A DNA stretch of 64,000 bases from Myxococcus xanthus (GTDB lineage: Bacteria > Myxococcota > Myxococcia > Myxococcales > Myxococcaceae). How positions within the stretch are numbered: position 1 is the stretch's first letter; each line of letters begins with the position of its first letter. Below are positions 38,403 to 47,303 of the stretch, piece by piece. The notes beneath the pieces were generated by a model, which saw nothing but the letters and a program-made list of their open reading frames with translations, made no database searches and was not told where the DNA came from. The stretch is taken from contig NZ_FNOH01000015.1 in the NCBI RefSeq assembly GCF_900106535.1, positions 62,001-126,000 of the forward strand. The letters run 5' to 3'. Made by a program: the position numbers and the translations under genes.

Positions 38403-38714
38403 ATGCGCTCGCCCACCCGACGACAGCCCTCGGAGGCCCCCGAGGCGGTTCAAGCTCGCCTGTCCGCCCGGATCGCCGCGCTCGAAGATCGGGTTCGCCG
38501 CCTGGAGGCCCGGTTGCGTCTGAAAGTCGCCGCCATCGAGCCCGCCGCGCGAAGAACCGCCCAGCGTGCGGCCGAGCGCCCGGGCCGGGCCCGGCCCCGC
38601 TGCCCGGGGTGCACGCTGGAGCTGCCGCGTGGCCGCCGCGGTGAGTCGTGCGTGTGGTGTGGTTTCGTCTTTTCCGCCGTCACACGGCGACGTCCGGCGC
38701 GAAAGAAGCGATGA
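38403..38714 (+). CDS. Small coiled-coil zinc-ribbon protein, 103 residues
   Basis: ATG 38403. Residues about 15-45 form a coiled coil (ARLSARIAALEDRVRRLEARL); the C-terminal half has CPGCTLELP and CVWCGF, a four-Cys zinc ribbon, and ends in a basic RRRPARKKR tail. Its stop overlaps the start of the pseudokinase gene (ATGA). Unknown family; the layout suggests an adaptor for the kinase-like protein encoded next. Confidence 0.72.
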   Translation: MRSPTRRQPSEAPEAVQARLSARIAALEDRVRRLEARLRLKVAAIEPAARRTAQRAAERPGRARPRCPGCTLELPRGRRGESCVWCGFVFSAVTRRRPARKKR

Positions 38715-40804
38715 CTGCCACGTACCGGCTGACGGGCAAGGTGGAAGGCGGGGAGCTGGCCGAGCTGTATCAAGGCCTCGAGCTTCCCGGCATCCCCGTG
38801 GTGGTGAAGCTCTTCCACCCCAGGACGTCCGATCCGGCCTACGCCCATGACCTGGCGGAGACGACGCGGCTGCTCCAGCCCGTGCGGCACCCGGGCATCC
38901 TCCACGTCGTGGACCTGGGCGTCATCCGCCAGCGCCTGGCCGTGGTCCGCGAGGACGTGGACGGCTTCACCCTGGGCACCGCGCTCCAGCGCCTGCACTC
39001 CAAGGACGTGGTGCTGCCGCCCACCGTGGCGCTCCACATCATCATCCAGCTCCTGGAGGCCCTGCATCAGGCGCACGAGGCGGGCGTGGTGCACGGCGCC
39101 ATCACCCCGGGCAACGTGGTGCTGTCGCATGACGGCCTGCCCGCGGTGTGCGACTTCGGCGCGCTGCGCGCCCTCATGGCCGTGCCCCAACTGCGCAAGT
39201 CGTTTGGCCACCGGGGCCGCGGCACGTACCGCGCGCCGGAAGTCACGCGGGGCGAGCCGCACTCCGCGCAGTCGGACATCTACTCGCTCGGCGCCATCGC
39301 CTACGAGCTGCTCACCCAGCGTGAGCCCGTGGTGCCCGGCAGCGGCGGGGTGTCCACGCGGCGCAGTGAGGCGTTGCCGCCGCCCAGCCGCGTGGACCGG
39401 CGCATCAATTCACGGCTGGACCCGCTCATCCTCCGCGCACTGGAGCCCACGCCCCAGCGCCGCTTCCGCTCCTGTGGCGAGTTCGCCACGTCGCTTCGCA
39501 ATCAGCTCGCGGCCAGCGGCGGCATGCCCTCGGCGGACGACGTTCGCCGCTTCGTGCGGGAGCTGTTCCCCAACGAGATGAGCCTCGTCAGCTCGGGGCC
39601 TCCGCCGTTCAAGGAGCCCTTCACGCTGGAGCCCATCTCCGGCGCGGAGATGGACGACCTGCGCGCGGAGGAGCTCGAGAAGTCCGTGGTTCAGCGAGCC
39701 CCATACAGCCGCGCGCTGACCGAGGACGAGGCCAACGCGGAGACGCAGCAGGCCTCCGAGCCCGCGTTCGAGGAGTACCGCCCGGAGCTGTACGAGCGGG
39801 ACGTGGCGGACGCGGCCACGCGGGTGCGGGCACCCTCGCGCGCGTCCGCCTCCGACTCCACCTCCGCGCCGGGGGAGGACACCGGGCCCGCTCCCGCCGG
39901 ACCGCTGGAGCAGGGGTGGGAAGCGCCGCCGGGCGCCGCTCCGCCGAAGCCTCGCCGCCAGCCGTCGTCGGTGGGGGGAGGGAGCGGCCACACCCGCATC
40001 GGGCGAAATCCGCGCCTCAAGGTCGTGGAGGACTTCTCCGCGCCCGAGCCGGCCGCGGATGACGAGGGCTCGATCTCCGTCTCCGCGCCAGGTCGCCGCG
40101 GCGCTCGGATCCGCCGCGCCCCCATGGAGGCCAAGGGGCCCAAGACGATTCCGGACGTGTTGCCCGCGGTGCAGCCGGCCTCGGCGCGAGCGCGTGACGA
40201 CATCGCGATGCCGCCGTCCGATCCGGCGTTGCCTTCGACGTCCGACGTGCACCGGCGCCTGGTGAGCGCGGAGCAGCGGTTGTCCGTGGCCCAGCACCGG
40301 TATGGACGCCGGTTGGGCATCGCGGCGGCCATCGCCGGGGTGGGGTTGGTCACCTTCCTGGTGGCTGCATGGCAGCTCGGGGGGGATTCCGCACCCGCGC
40401 CGGAGGAGGCCCCGCGGGAGGCGAAGGCCGAGGCCGCCCCCGTGGGCCCACCGCCCGCCATGCCCATCGCGCCGCCGGTGCCGGTGCCAGTGCGTCCGCC
40501 GCCGCCCGCTCCAGAAGCCGCGTCGCGAGGGGGCGAGGAGGACGCGGCCCCCGAGCCGAAGCCTCCCCCGAAGTCTCAGCGCGCGTATCTCACCATCACC
40601 ACCAATGTGCCGGCGACCGTCTACGTCGACGGCGAGCGGCTGAGCCGCCGTACGCCCCTCAACCGATACCCCGTCAAGGTGGGCACCCGGCGCATCAAGC
40701 TGGTGTCCGTCGCCACCGGTGAGCCCAAGGAGCTGGACCTGCGCATCACGCGGGGGCAGCACCTCAAGGTCCTGGTGGACTCGTTCACGTCTCCGAGGCG
40801 GTGA
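38711..40804 (+). CDS. Kinase-fold membrane protein lacking the catalytic Asp (probable pseudokinase) with PEGA domain
   Basis: 697 residues from ATG 38711. The Ser/Thr-kinase fold is clear: Lys in VVVKLFHP (near 31), DFG in VCDFGALRA (near 147), GTYRAPEV as APE, SDIYSLGAIAYELL. The catalytic loop reads VVHGAITPGNVVL: the HRD Asp is replaced (HGA) though the Asn is kept, and the glycine loop is degenerate. A long Pro/Glu/Arg linker, a membrane helix (about 534-556) and a C-terminal PEGA domain (625-694: TTNVPATVYVDGERL) follow. It is probably a signalling scaffold, although atypical activity cannot be excluded. Overlaps both neighbours by 4 nt. Confidence 0.88.
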   Translation: MTATYRLTGKVEGGELAELYQGLELPGIPVVVKLFHPRTSDPAYAHDLAETTRLLQPVRHPGILHVVDLGVIRQRLAVVREDVDGFTLGTALQRLHSKDVVLPPTVALHIIIQLLEALHQAHEAGVVHGAITPGNVVLSHDGLPAVCDFGALRALMAVPQLRKSFGHRGRGTYRAPEVTRGEPHSAQSDIYSLGAIAYELLTQREPVVPGSGGVSTRRSEALPPPSRVDRRINSRLDPLILRALEPTPQRRFRSCGEFATSLRNQLAASGGMPSADDVRRFVRELFPNEMSLVSSGPPPFKEPFTLEPISGAEMDDLRAEELEKSVVQRAPYSRALTEDEANAETQQASEPAFEEYRPELYERDVADAATRVRAPSRASASDSTSAPGEDTGPAPAGPLEQGWEAPPGAAPPKPRRQPSSVGGGSGHTRIGRNPRLKVVEDFSAPEPAADDEGSISVSAPGRRGARIRRAPMEAKGPKTIPDVLPAVQPASARARDDIAMPPSDPALPSTSDVHRRLVSAEQRLSVAQHRYGRRLGIAAAIAGVGLVTFLVAAWQLGGDSAPAPEEAPREAKAEAAPVGPPPAMPIAPPVPVPVRPPPPAPEAASRGGEEDAAPEPKPPPKSQRAYLTITTNVPATVYVDGERLSRRTPLNRYPVKVGTRRIKLVSVATGEPKELDLRITRGQHLKVLVDSFTSPRR

Positions 40805-41472
40805 CCATGGACCCGACCCGCATCTTCGTCGTCGAGGATCAACCCCAGCTCCTCAAGAACCTGGTGAAGGTGCTGGCCACCTTCCCCGAACTGGAGGTGG
40901 TAGGCACCTCCCAGGAAGGGGAGGCCGCGGTGGAGGACATCGTCCAGCTCCGCCCCCAGCTCGTCCTCCTGGACCTGGAGTTGCCCGGCATCAACGGCAT
41001 CCAGGTGACCCAGCGGGTGAAGCGCCGCGCCCCGGAGGTGGAGATCCTCATCCTCACGTCCTTCGATGACGAGACGAAGGTCTACGAGGCCATCCAGGCC
41101 GGGGCCTCCGGCTACCTGGTGAAGCGGGTGGGGCCGGAGAAGATCCGCTCCGGCATCCAGGAGGTGATGGAGGGCGGGACAGTCTTGGAGCCCATCATCG
41201 CCAAGCGCTTCTGGAACTACTTCCAGTCCGTTCAGGCGAAGTCCACCCAGGCGGAGAAGAAGCTGGAGAACCCCTGGGCGCTCACGCCGCTGGAGTTCGA
41301 GGTGCTGCGCTACGTGGCCAAGGGCCTGTCCAACGCCGAGGTGGGGCACGTGATGACGCTGGAGCGGCGGACGGTGCGCACGCACCTGTCGCATATCTAC
41401 CGGAAGATGGGCGTCAACTCTCACGTGGAGGCCGTGGTGATGGCCCTGCGTGCGGGTGTCGTGGATCTATAG
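40801..41472 (+). CDS. NarL/FixJ-type response regulator
   Basis: 223 residues from GTG 40801, overlapping the stop of the pseudokinase gene (GTGA); ATG 40807 is also possible. Receiver domain 7-125 has the acidic pair VVEDQ, phospho-acceptor LLDLELPG (Asp near 59), LTSFDDE and K in LVKRV. The C-terminal LuxR-type HTH reads LTPLEFEVLRYVAKGLSNAEV then RTVRTHLSHIYRKMGV. No histidine kinase is encoded nearby, so phosphorylation must come from elsewhere or be replaced by the kinase-like partner. Confidence 0.93.
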   Translation: MTMDPTRIFVVEDQPQLLKNLVKVLATFPELEVVGTSQEGEAAVEDIVQLRPQLVLLDLELPGINGIQVTQRVKRRAPEVEILILTSFDDETKVYEAIQAGASGYLVKRVGPEKIRSGIQEVMEGGTVLEPIIAKRFWNYFQSVQAKSTQAEKKLENPWALTPLEFEVLRYVAKGLSNAEVGHVMTLERRTVRTHLSHIYRKMGVNSHVEAVVMALRAGVVDL

Positions 41473-41499
41473 CCACGCTCTGGTTAGGTTCGGGGTCCT

Positions 41500-42813
41500 A
41501 TGTCCAAGGCTTCCCCGAGCAAAGTACCCACTCGCGTGGCGGACCCCGCACTCGAGTCCCTGTTCGACGTCCACGAGGCCACGCTTCCCAACGGCCTCCA
41601 GGTGCGGTTGCTCGCCAACCACCAGGCTCCTGTCGTCAGTCTCTACACCGTGTTCCAGGTCGGCAGCCGCAACGAGCGGCCCGGCATCACCGGCATCAGC
41701 CACCTGTTCGAGCACATGATGTTCAACGGGGCGAAGAAGTACGGCCCCAAGATGTTCGACAAGACGCTGGAGTCCAACGGCGGCCGCTCGAACGCGTACA
41801 CGTCCACGGACTTGACGGTGTACTACGACGACTTCTCCGCCGACGCGCTGGAGACGGTGCTGGACCTGGAGTCGGACCGGATGCGCTCGCTGCGCATCTC
41901 CCAGCAGACGCTCACCAGCGAGCGCGAGGTGGTGAAGGAAGAGCGCCGCGTCCGCGTGGACAACGACATCTTCGGCCTCATGGACGAGGAGCTGGGCACG
42001 CTCGTCTACAAGGCGCATCCCTACCGCTGGCCTGTCATTGGATGGATGGCGGACATCGAGGCCATCCGCCGCGAGGACTGCCAGGACTACTTCCGCACCT
42101 ACTACGCGCCCAACAACGCGGTGCTCTACATCGTCGGGGCCATCGACCCGAAGAAGACGCTGGCGCTGGTGCGCAAGTACTACGGGAGCATCCCCAAGGG
42201 CCCCGCGCCCGCGGCGGTGCTCAACTCCGAGCCCGAGCAGAAGGGCGAGCGCCGCGCCGAGGTCCGCCACCCCGCGCAGTCCCCCGCGCTGATGCTGGGC
42301 TTCCGGGGGCCGGCCTCGCGCGATGACGACACCTTCGTGCTGGACGTCATCCAGTACGTGCTGACGAAGGGGGAGGGGAGCCGGCTGATCCGCTCGCTGG
42401 TGTACGAGCAGAAGCTGGCCGTGTCGCTGATGCTCGACTGGAGCTGGCGCATCGACCCGGGCACCATCCTCTTCTACCTGGCCCTGAAGCCGGACTCCGA
42501 CCCGAAGAAGGTGGAGGCCGCGCTGTACGCCGAACTGGAGAAGATCGCGCGAGAGGGCATCACCGAGCGCGAGCTGCAGAAGGCGCAGAACAACCTGCGC
42601 TCGGACCACCTGCGCGAGCTGGCCACGAACAGCGGCCGGGCGCATGCCCTGGGCCACTACGAGGCGCTGCTCGGTGACTGGCGCCGGTTGCTGACGCTGC
42701 CCTCCACCTACACCTCCATTACCAACGACCAGGTCAAGGCCGTGGCCGCGAAGTACTTCGCGCCCGAGCACCGCTCCGTGGTGACGCTGGTTCCCGCGCC
42801 CACCGAAGCCTGA
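41500..42813 (+). CDS. M16 zinc peptidase, catalytic subunit
   Basis: 437 residues. Residues 68-72 read HLFEH within GISHLFEHMMFNG, the inverted zinc motif HxxEH of M16, and the second Glu ligand lies in EREVVKEER near 142-149. No signal peptide, so cytosolic unless processed. M16 peptidases such as PqqL or MPP-like enzymes degrade peptides in a closed chamber formed by two homologous domains or subunits. The next gene encodes the partner. Confidence 0.93.
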   Translation: MSKASPSKVPTRVADPALESLFDVHEATLPNGLQVRLLANHQAPVVSLYTVFQVGSRNERPGITGISHLFEHMMFNGAKKYGPKMFDKTLESNGGRSNAYTSTDLTVYYDDFSADALETVLDLESDRMRSLRISQQTLTSEREVVKEERRVRVDNDIFGLMDEELGTLVYKAHPYRWPVIGWMADIEAIRREDCQDYFRTYYAPNNAVLYIVGAIDPKKTLALVRKYYGSIPKGPAPAAVLNSEPEQKGERRAEVRHPAQSPALMLGFRGPASRDDDTFVLDVIQYVLTKGEGSRLIRSLVYEQKLAVSLMLDWSWRIDPGTILFYLALKPDSDPKKVEAALYAELEKIAREGITERELQKAQNNLRSDHLRELATNSGRAHALGHYEALLGDWRRLLTLPSTYTSITNDQVKAVAAKYFAPEHRSVVTLVPAPTEA

Positions 42814-42842
42814 GCCCGGTCCGTACAAGGAAACCTTCCGAT

Positions 42843-44282
42843 ATGGCTTCTCGCAAGAGCCCCTCCCGAAAGTCCCCCGCACGTCCGGCGAAGCGCGCCG
42901 GCGGCAAGGCCCCCGTCGCTCGCAAGGCTTCGCCGAAGCGCGGCGCGCCCCGCGCCACGACGAGCGCCCTCACGCTTCCCACGTTGCACGAAAGCACCAC
43001 GTCCAGTGGCCTGAAGGTCATCGCCGCCGAGCGCGGGCCCCTGCCCATGGTGTCCGTGCGGCTGGTGATTCGCGCGGGCAGCGCCACCGACCCGGATGGC
43101 AAGCACGGCCTGGCGGACTTCACCGCCCGGTTGCTGCGCCGGGGCACCCGCCTGCTGAACGCGCAGGCCATCGACGAAGCGGTGGAGTTCGTCGGTGCCA
43201 GCCTGGGCGTGGGTGTGAGTGAAGACACGCTGTCGGTGGCCCTCACCACACCGTCCGAGCACTTCGTACAGATGCTCGACATCCTGGGCCAGTTGGTGCG
43301 CGAGCCCACGTTCCCGCAGTCCGAAGTGGACGATGCGCGCGAGCGCGAGCTGGCGCAGTTCGCCAATGACCTGGACGACCCGTCCATCATCGCCGACCGC
43401 GCCATGGTCCGCGCGCTCTGGGGCAACCACCCCTACGGCCACGACGTGGGCGGTTCGTCGAAGAGCGTGAAGACCTTCACGCGCGATGACGTGGTGCGCT
43501 TCCACCAGGAGCGCATGGGCCCCAAGGTGTCCATGCTCATCGTGGTGGGCGCGGTGGATCCGCAGCGTGTGGCTGCCGCGGCGGAAGACGCCTTCGCTGA
43601 TTGGACGGGAGGACCGGATGCGCCCGTGGCCATTCCCGCGCCGGAGCGCATTGCCCTGGGTGGGCGGGTCATCATCGTGGACAAGCCGGACCAGACGCAG
43701 TCGCAGGTTCGGCTGGGCGGCCCCGGCATGCGCATGGGCCACGAGGACTATTTCCCGGCCACGGCGATGAACATCGCCCTGGGCGGTGGATTCACCTCGC
43801 GCCTGATGAACGAGATTCGCGTCAACCGCGGCCTCACGTACGGCGTCAGCTCGTGGTTCGACTCGATGAACGCGGCCGGCGTCTTCGCGCTGTCCACCTT
43901 CACGAAGACGGAGTCCACGCGCGAAATCATCGACGTGGCGCTGGCGGAGATTGGCGGCGTCCGGGAGAAGGGGCTCAAGCCCCGCGAGCTGGCGGATGCC
44001 CAGGCCTACCTCGCCGGCCTGTACCCGCTGCGGACGGAGACGAACGAGTCCATTGCCGGAAGCATCGCCGAGGCCCGCCTGCACGGGCTGGGGGATGACT
44101 GGGTGGAGCGGTTCCGGGACCGGCTGCGCGCGGTGACGCCGAAGCAAGTCGTGGCCGCCGCGAAGAAATACTGCTTCGCGCAGGCGCCCGCCGTGGTGGT
44201 GCTGGGCAAGGCGGACGCGGTGAAGAAGCAGCTCAAGGGCCTGGGTCCCATCACCGTGGTGCCGGCGTCGGAGTACGAGTGA
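42843..44282 (+). CDS. M16-family non-catalytic partner subunit
   Basis: 479 residues. The M16 fold is clear (GLADFTARLLRRGTRLL, FALSTFTKTESTREII), but the HxxEH zinc motif is absent: the corresponding segment reads HGLADFTAR. The R/Y pair of the second domain is kept in NEIRVNRGLTYGVSSW. This is the pattern of heterodimeric M16 enzymes, where one subunit binds zinc and the other supplies substrate contacts. The first 45 residues are a Lys/Ala/Pro-rich tail. Stop overlaps the next start (GTGA). Confidence 0.9.
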   Translation: MASRKSPSRKSPARPAKRAGGKAPVARKASPKRGAPRATTSALTLPTLHESTTSSGLKVIAAERGPLPMVSVRLVIRAGSATDPDGKHGLADFTARLLRRGTRLLNAQAIDEAVEFVGASLGVGVSEDTLSVALTTPSEHFVQMLDILGQLVREPTFPQSEVDDARERELAQFANDLDDPSIIADRAMVRALWGNHPYGHDVGGSSKSVKTFTRDDVVRFHQERMGPKVSMLIVVGAVDPQRVAAAAEDAFADWTGGPDAPVAIPAPERIALGGRVIIVDKPDQTQSQVRLGGPGMRMGHEDYFPATAMNIALGGGFTSRLMNEIRVNRGLTYGVSSWFDSMNAAGVFALSTFTKTESTREIIDVALAEIGGVREKGLKPRELADAQAYLAGLYPLRTETNESIAGSIAEARLHGLGDDWVERFRDRLRAVTPKQVVAAAKKYCFAQAPAVVVLGKADAVKKQLKGLGPITVVPASEYE

Positions 44283-44983
44283 CAGACGTCCGCATCCTCT
44301 TCGAGGGCGGCGGCGTGCTCGTGGTGGACAAGCCGCCCGGGATGCTCGTCATTCCCGGGCGCGAAGGCGGCCCCTCGCTGCGGGAGTTGCTGGAGACGCA
44401 GCGGCGCCAGAAAATCTTCGTGGTGCACCGGTTGGATCGGGACACCTCGGGGGCCCTCGTGTTCGCTCTGGACGCCGCGGTGCACCGGGCCCTGTCGGGT
44501 GCCTTCGAGACGGGGAAGGTGCGCAAGCGCTACGTGGCGCTGGTGGAAGGCCGGGTCGAAGCGCCGCAAATGGTGGATGCGCCCCTGGTGGCGGGCAGGA
44601 AGGGACGCATGCGCGTGGCTCGGCCTGGGGATACGGACGCCAAGGCCTCGCGCACCCGCGTGCGGCCCGTGGAGACCTTCGAGCGTGCGTCCCTGGTGGA
44701 GGCCGAGCCTCTCACGGGGCGGACGCACCAGATTCGCGTGCACCTGCTGTCCCTGGGGCACCCGCTGCTGGTGGACCATCAGTACGGCCGCGAGGCCCCG
44801 CTGACGGAGAAGGACCTGGGCGGGGAAGGGGACTCGGTGGTGCTGTCACGCACGCCGCTTCATGCCGCGCGTGTGGAGTGGCCTGCCCTGGCAGGTGTCG
44901 AGGCACGCGCCGTGGAGGCGCCCGTGCCTGAGGACATGGCCCGTGCCCGTGAGTTGCTGCGGGCGTCCGTCACTTCACTTTGA
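44279..44983 (+). CDS. RluA-family pseudouridine synthase
   Basis: 234 residues from GTG 44279. Motif II HRLDRDTSGALVFA carries the catalytic Asp (near 54); PLTGRTHQIRVHL is motif III. No S4 domain, so it is a short RluA-type enzyme that isomerises uridine in rRNA or tRNA. Translationally coupled to the M16 pair (GTGA overlap), an unusual partnership. Its stop lies 14 bp from a convergent gene. Confidence 0.93.
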   Translation: MTDVRILFEGGGVLVVDKPPGMLVIPGREGGPSLRELLETQRRQKIFVVHRLDRDTSGALVFALDAAVHRALSGAFETGKVRKRYVALVEGRVEAPQMVDAPLVAGRKGRMRVARPGDTDAKASRTRVRPVETFERASLVEAEPLTGRTHQIRVHLLSLGHPLLVDHQYGREAPLTEKDLGGEGDSVVLSRTPLHAARVEWPALAGVEARAVEAPVPEDMARARELLRASVTSL

Positions 44984-44997
44984 AGCCCAGGGCCGGT

Positions 44998-46524
44998 TCA
45001 CGGTTCGAACCTCATGCCCAGGTACATCGCGAGCCCGCCGAGCTGACTGTCCAGCCAGGGCGTGTGCACCGGCGCCCAGGCGCCTCGCGCCTCCGCCAAC
45101 GCGCTCCAGCGGCCGAAGCGGTGGGCCGCTTGTAGGGAGACGAAGCCCATGCCGGAGACCCTGCTCTCTTTCACTTCGCCTTGGAATTCGCTGGAGAGGT
45201 AGTGGTGGAAGGGGACGGGACCGGCGCCTGCCCGGCCGTGGAGCGAGAACGCGCCGCGGCGGAAGAGCTCCGCGCGAACGGAGAGCAGCAGGGGCAAGGC
45301 CAGCACCTGCGAGCGGACCGCTCCGAGCGCCTCGACCGGGCCACCGTACATGGCGGTGCGGGCTCCGACTTCCAGCTCCGCCGCGATGCGGTGCCTCCAC
45401 CAAGGCGTGAGGACCGAGACGCCCACACCGCCCGATGGACCGGTGTTGGCGCTACTCGCGATCACACCTCCCGCGAGCAGGAAGAACGAACTCCGCCAGG
45501 TGTCGACCGCCTCGGATGGGCGCGCGGTGGCGGACGTGGACAGCACGGTGACGCCGGCCTCGGTGTGTGATGCGTGCGGCTGGTCCCGGTGGCGGACGCG
45601 CACCTTCACCCGCTTGGCTCCGGAAGCTGGAACGACGCGAACACGCAGCACGTCCTGGGCATTGGCTCCGACGTCGGCCGAGTGGGGCGCATCTTCCGTC
45701 GGAATCTCCTGTGCTGGCGGAGCGGAGCCGCTTCTCGCGGGGGCCGTCCGCGTCGCCGCATCAGACAGAGGCTCCGTCGTCCGCAGGGCATCGGAGGTCG
45801 GGGCCACCACCGCTGACGTCGGCATGTCCTCATCGGGAGGAGCGACCGCCGCGCCTTGCGCCACCACGTCGACGTCACTGGCGCGCAGGGGCGCTTCGCC
45901 CGCCATCAGTAGCCAGCCTCCCTCCACCGAGGGCAGGGAAGGCGGCGTGAGTGCCGCGGCCAGCGGCGAGTCCGGCGGCGGGTCCAGTGGAACGGCTGCG
46001 TCGGTGCGAAGCGTCCCTCGCGTGGCCAGCACTCGCGCCTGCCGGACGCCAGGAGGGACTTCGACAGGCACGCGAGCCTGTCCCCGGGCGTTCGCCCGAA
46101 CAGGGCCGAAGCGACGATTCGCGACCTCTACCTCGACGCGCGCGCCCGCCGCCGTGGCGACATCGAGCTCCGTGAGTCCCACCAGCGGCAGCCGCACCAC
46201 CGTCACTGGGGGCGGCTCTTCCGCAGAGGGCGCGTCCGTCCAGAAGAGGAGCACGGCCACCTGTGGATAACGAACGGAGGGAGGCCGCCATTGGAAGAGG
46301 CGGACAGCACCACGCTCCACGCGGCTCGAATCGAAGGTGCCCGTGGATGCCGCGGCGTGGAGGGTTCCCGTGCCGGCGGGGACCTGGACCTTCAACGTCA
46401 CCGGGGCATTGGTGCCGAGCACGATGCGCTCGGGCGACCAGGACACGGTGACGTCAGGTGGGGCCGCCAACCCCGCCACCGGCATGGCGAGGACCATCAG
46501 GAGGGGCAGCGCGCGCAGTGTCAT
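44998..46524 (-). CDS. Secreted envelope protein with Ig-like N-domain and beta-barrel-like C-domain
   Basis: 508 residues from ATG 46524, chosen for its signal peptide (MTLRALPLLMVLAMPVAGLAA). Residues 25-210 hold Ig-like strands (VTVSWSPERIVLGTNAPVTLKVQV), a Pro/Ser/Thr-rich linker spans 225-310, and the last 160 residues show alternating amphipathic strands ending in LAMYLGMRFEP, typical of an outer-membrane beta-barrel C-terminus. It probably sits in the outer membrane with periplasmic or surface domains. Function not recognised. Confidence 0.75.
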   Translation of the reverse strand: MTLRALPLLMVLAMPVAGLAAPPDVTVSWSPERIVLGTNAPVTLKVQVPAGTGTLHAAASTGTFDSSRVERGAVRLFQWRPPSVRYPQVAVLLFWTDAPSAEEPPPVTVVRLPLVGLTELDVATAAGARVEVEVANRRFGPVRANARGQARVPVEVPPGVRQARVLATRGTLRTDAAVPLDPPPDSPLAAALTPPSLPSVEGGWLLMAGEAPLRASDVDVVAQGAAVAPPDEDMPTSAVVAPTSDALRTTEPLSDAATRTAPARSGSAPPAQEIPTEDAPHSADVGANAQDVLRVRVVPASGAKRVKVRVRHRDQPHASHTEAGVTVLSTSATARPSEAVDTWRSSFFLLAGGVIASSANTGPSGGVGVSVLTPWWRHRIAAELEVGARTAMYGGPVEALGAVRSQVLALPLLLSVRAELFRRGAFSLHGRAGAGPVPFHHYLSSEFQGEVKESRVSGMGFVSLQAAHRFGRWSALAEARGAWAPVHTPWLDSQLGGLAMYLGMRFEP

Positions 46525-46559
46525 CGTCCGTGCCCCTCCTGATGAATGTGCGGCCCCGG

Positions 46560-47138
46560 TCAATCCTCCGACGCGGGGGGCGGCTCGGCGCCGTCAGCGG
46601 GCGCCGGCTCGGCGCTGTCACCGACGGGCAGGGGCTTGTCCGCGGGTCCGGTCACCTGCCGGTTGGGCGGGTTGAAGACCGGCTTCTCCACCGGGCCGCC
46701 ACCACGGCCGTGCACCAGCGTCTTGGTGTCGGTGCGGAAGGTGATGTCCACCTTGTCGCCGCGAACGGCCGACACGTAACCCGTGCCGAAGGTGGGATGC
46801 TGGATGACCTGATCCACCTTGTACGTGTCCTTCGGGCTGTAGCGGGGCGCGTTGGCGACATCCTTTCCAGCGAGCTGCTCCTCGAAGGAGATGATGACCT
46901 TCTCCGCCTTGGACGCGCTTGAGCTGCTGCTGGAGGACGAGCGCGCGGTGCGGGTGGTGCTGGACGCGGGGCGATCCGTCGCGCCAGGAGCCGCGCGATA
47001 TGCGTGATCTCCGCCACACGTGTTGCAACGCACGCGAGCAATCTTCGTTCCCACCATCGCCAGGATGGTGTGCGCGAGGGTGAGCTTGCAGCGGGTACAG
47101 AGTGCATCCACCTCGCCGCCGACCTTATGAGTTGCCAT
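46560..47138 (-). CDS. Zinc-ribbon plus Tudor-like domain protein
   Basis: 192 residues from ATG 47138. The N-terminus has CTRCKLTLAHTILAMVGTKIARVRCNTCGG, a four-Cys zinc ribbon; a Ser run (residues 65-75) and linker follow; then YKVDQVIQHPTFGTGYVSAVRGDKVDITF, which looks like the Tudor-like C-terminal domain of UvrD/PcrA that contacts RNA polymerase. The tail is Pro/Glu-rich. That suggests a transcription-associated protein, but no such role is proven. It sits just upstream of 44998-46524 on the same strand. Confidence 0.75.
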   Translation of the reverse strand: MATHKVGGEVDALCTRCKLTLAHTILAMVGTKIARVRCNTCGGDHAYRAAPGATDRPASSTTRTARSSSSSSSSASKAEKVIISFEEQLAGKDVANAPRYSPKDTYKVDQVIQHPTFGTGYVSAVRGDKVDITFRTDTKTLVHGRGGGPVEKPVFNPPNRQVTGPADKPLPVGDSAEPAPADGAEPPPASED

Positions 47139-47303
47139 GTTCGTTCGTCTGTTTCTCTGCCCGGCAGGGGACGCCGCCGGGCATGGGAGTAAAGGGGCGC
47201 GGAACATAACGGCATCGCTTCCAAGGGAGGAAGTGTCTTCGTCGCCTGCCTCCCCGGGCCTTGTGCCGGCCACCGGGCCGCCATAAAGAGTAGCCCCGAA
47301 CGC

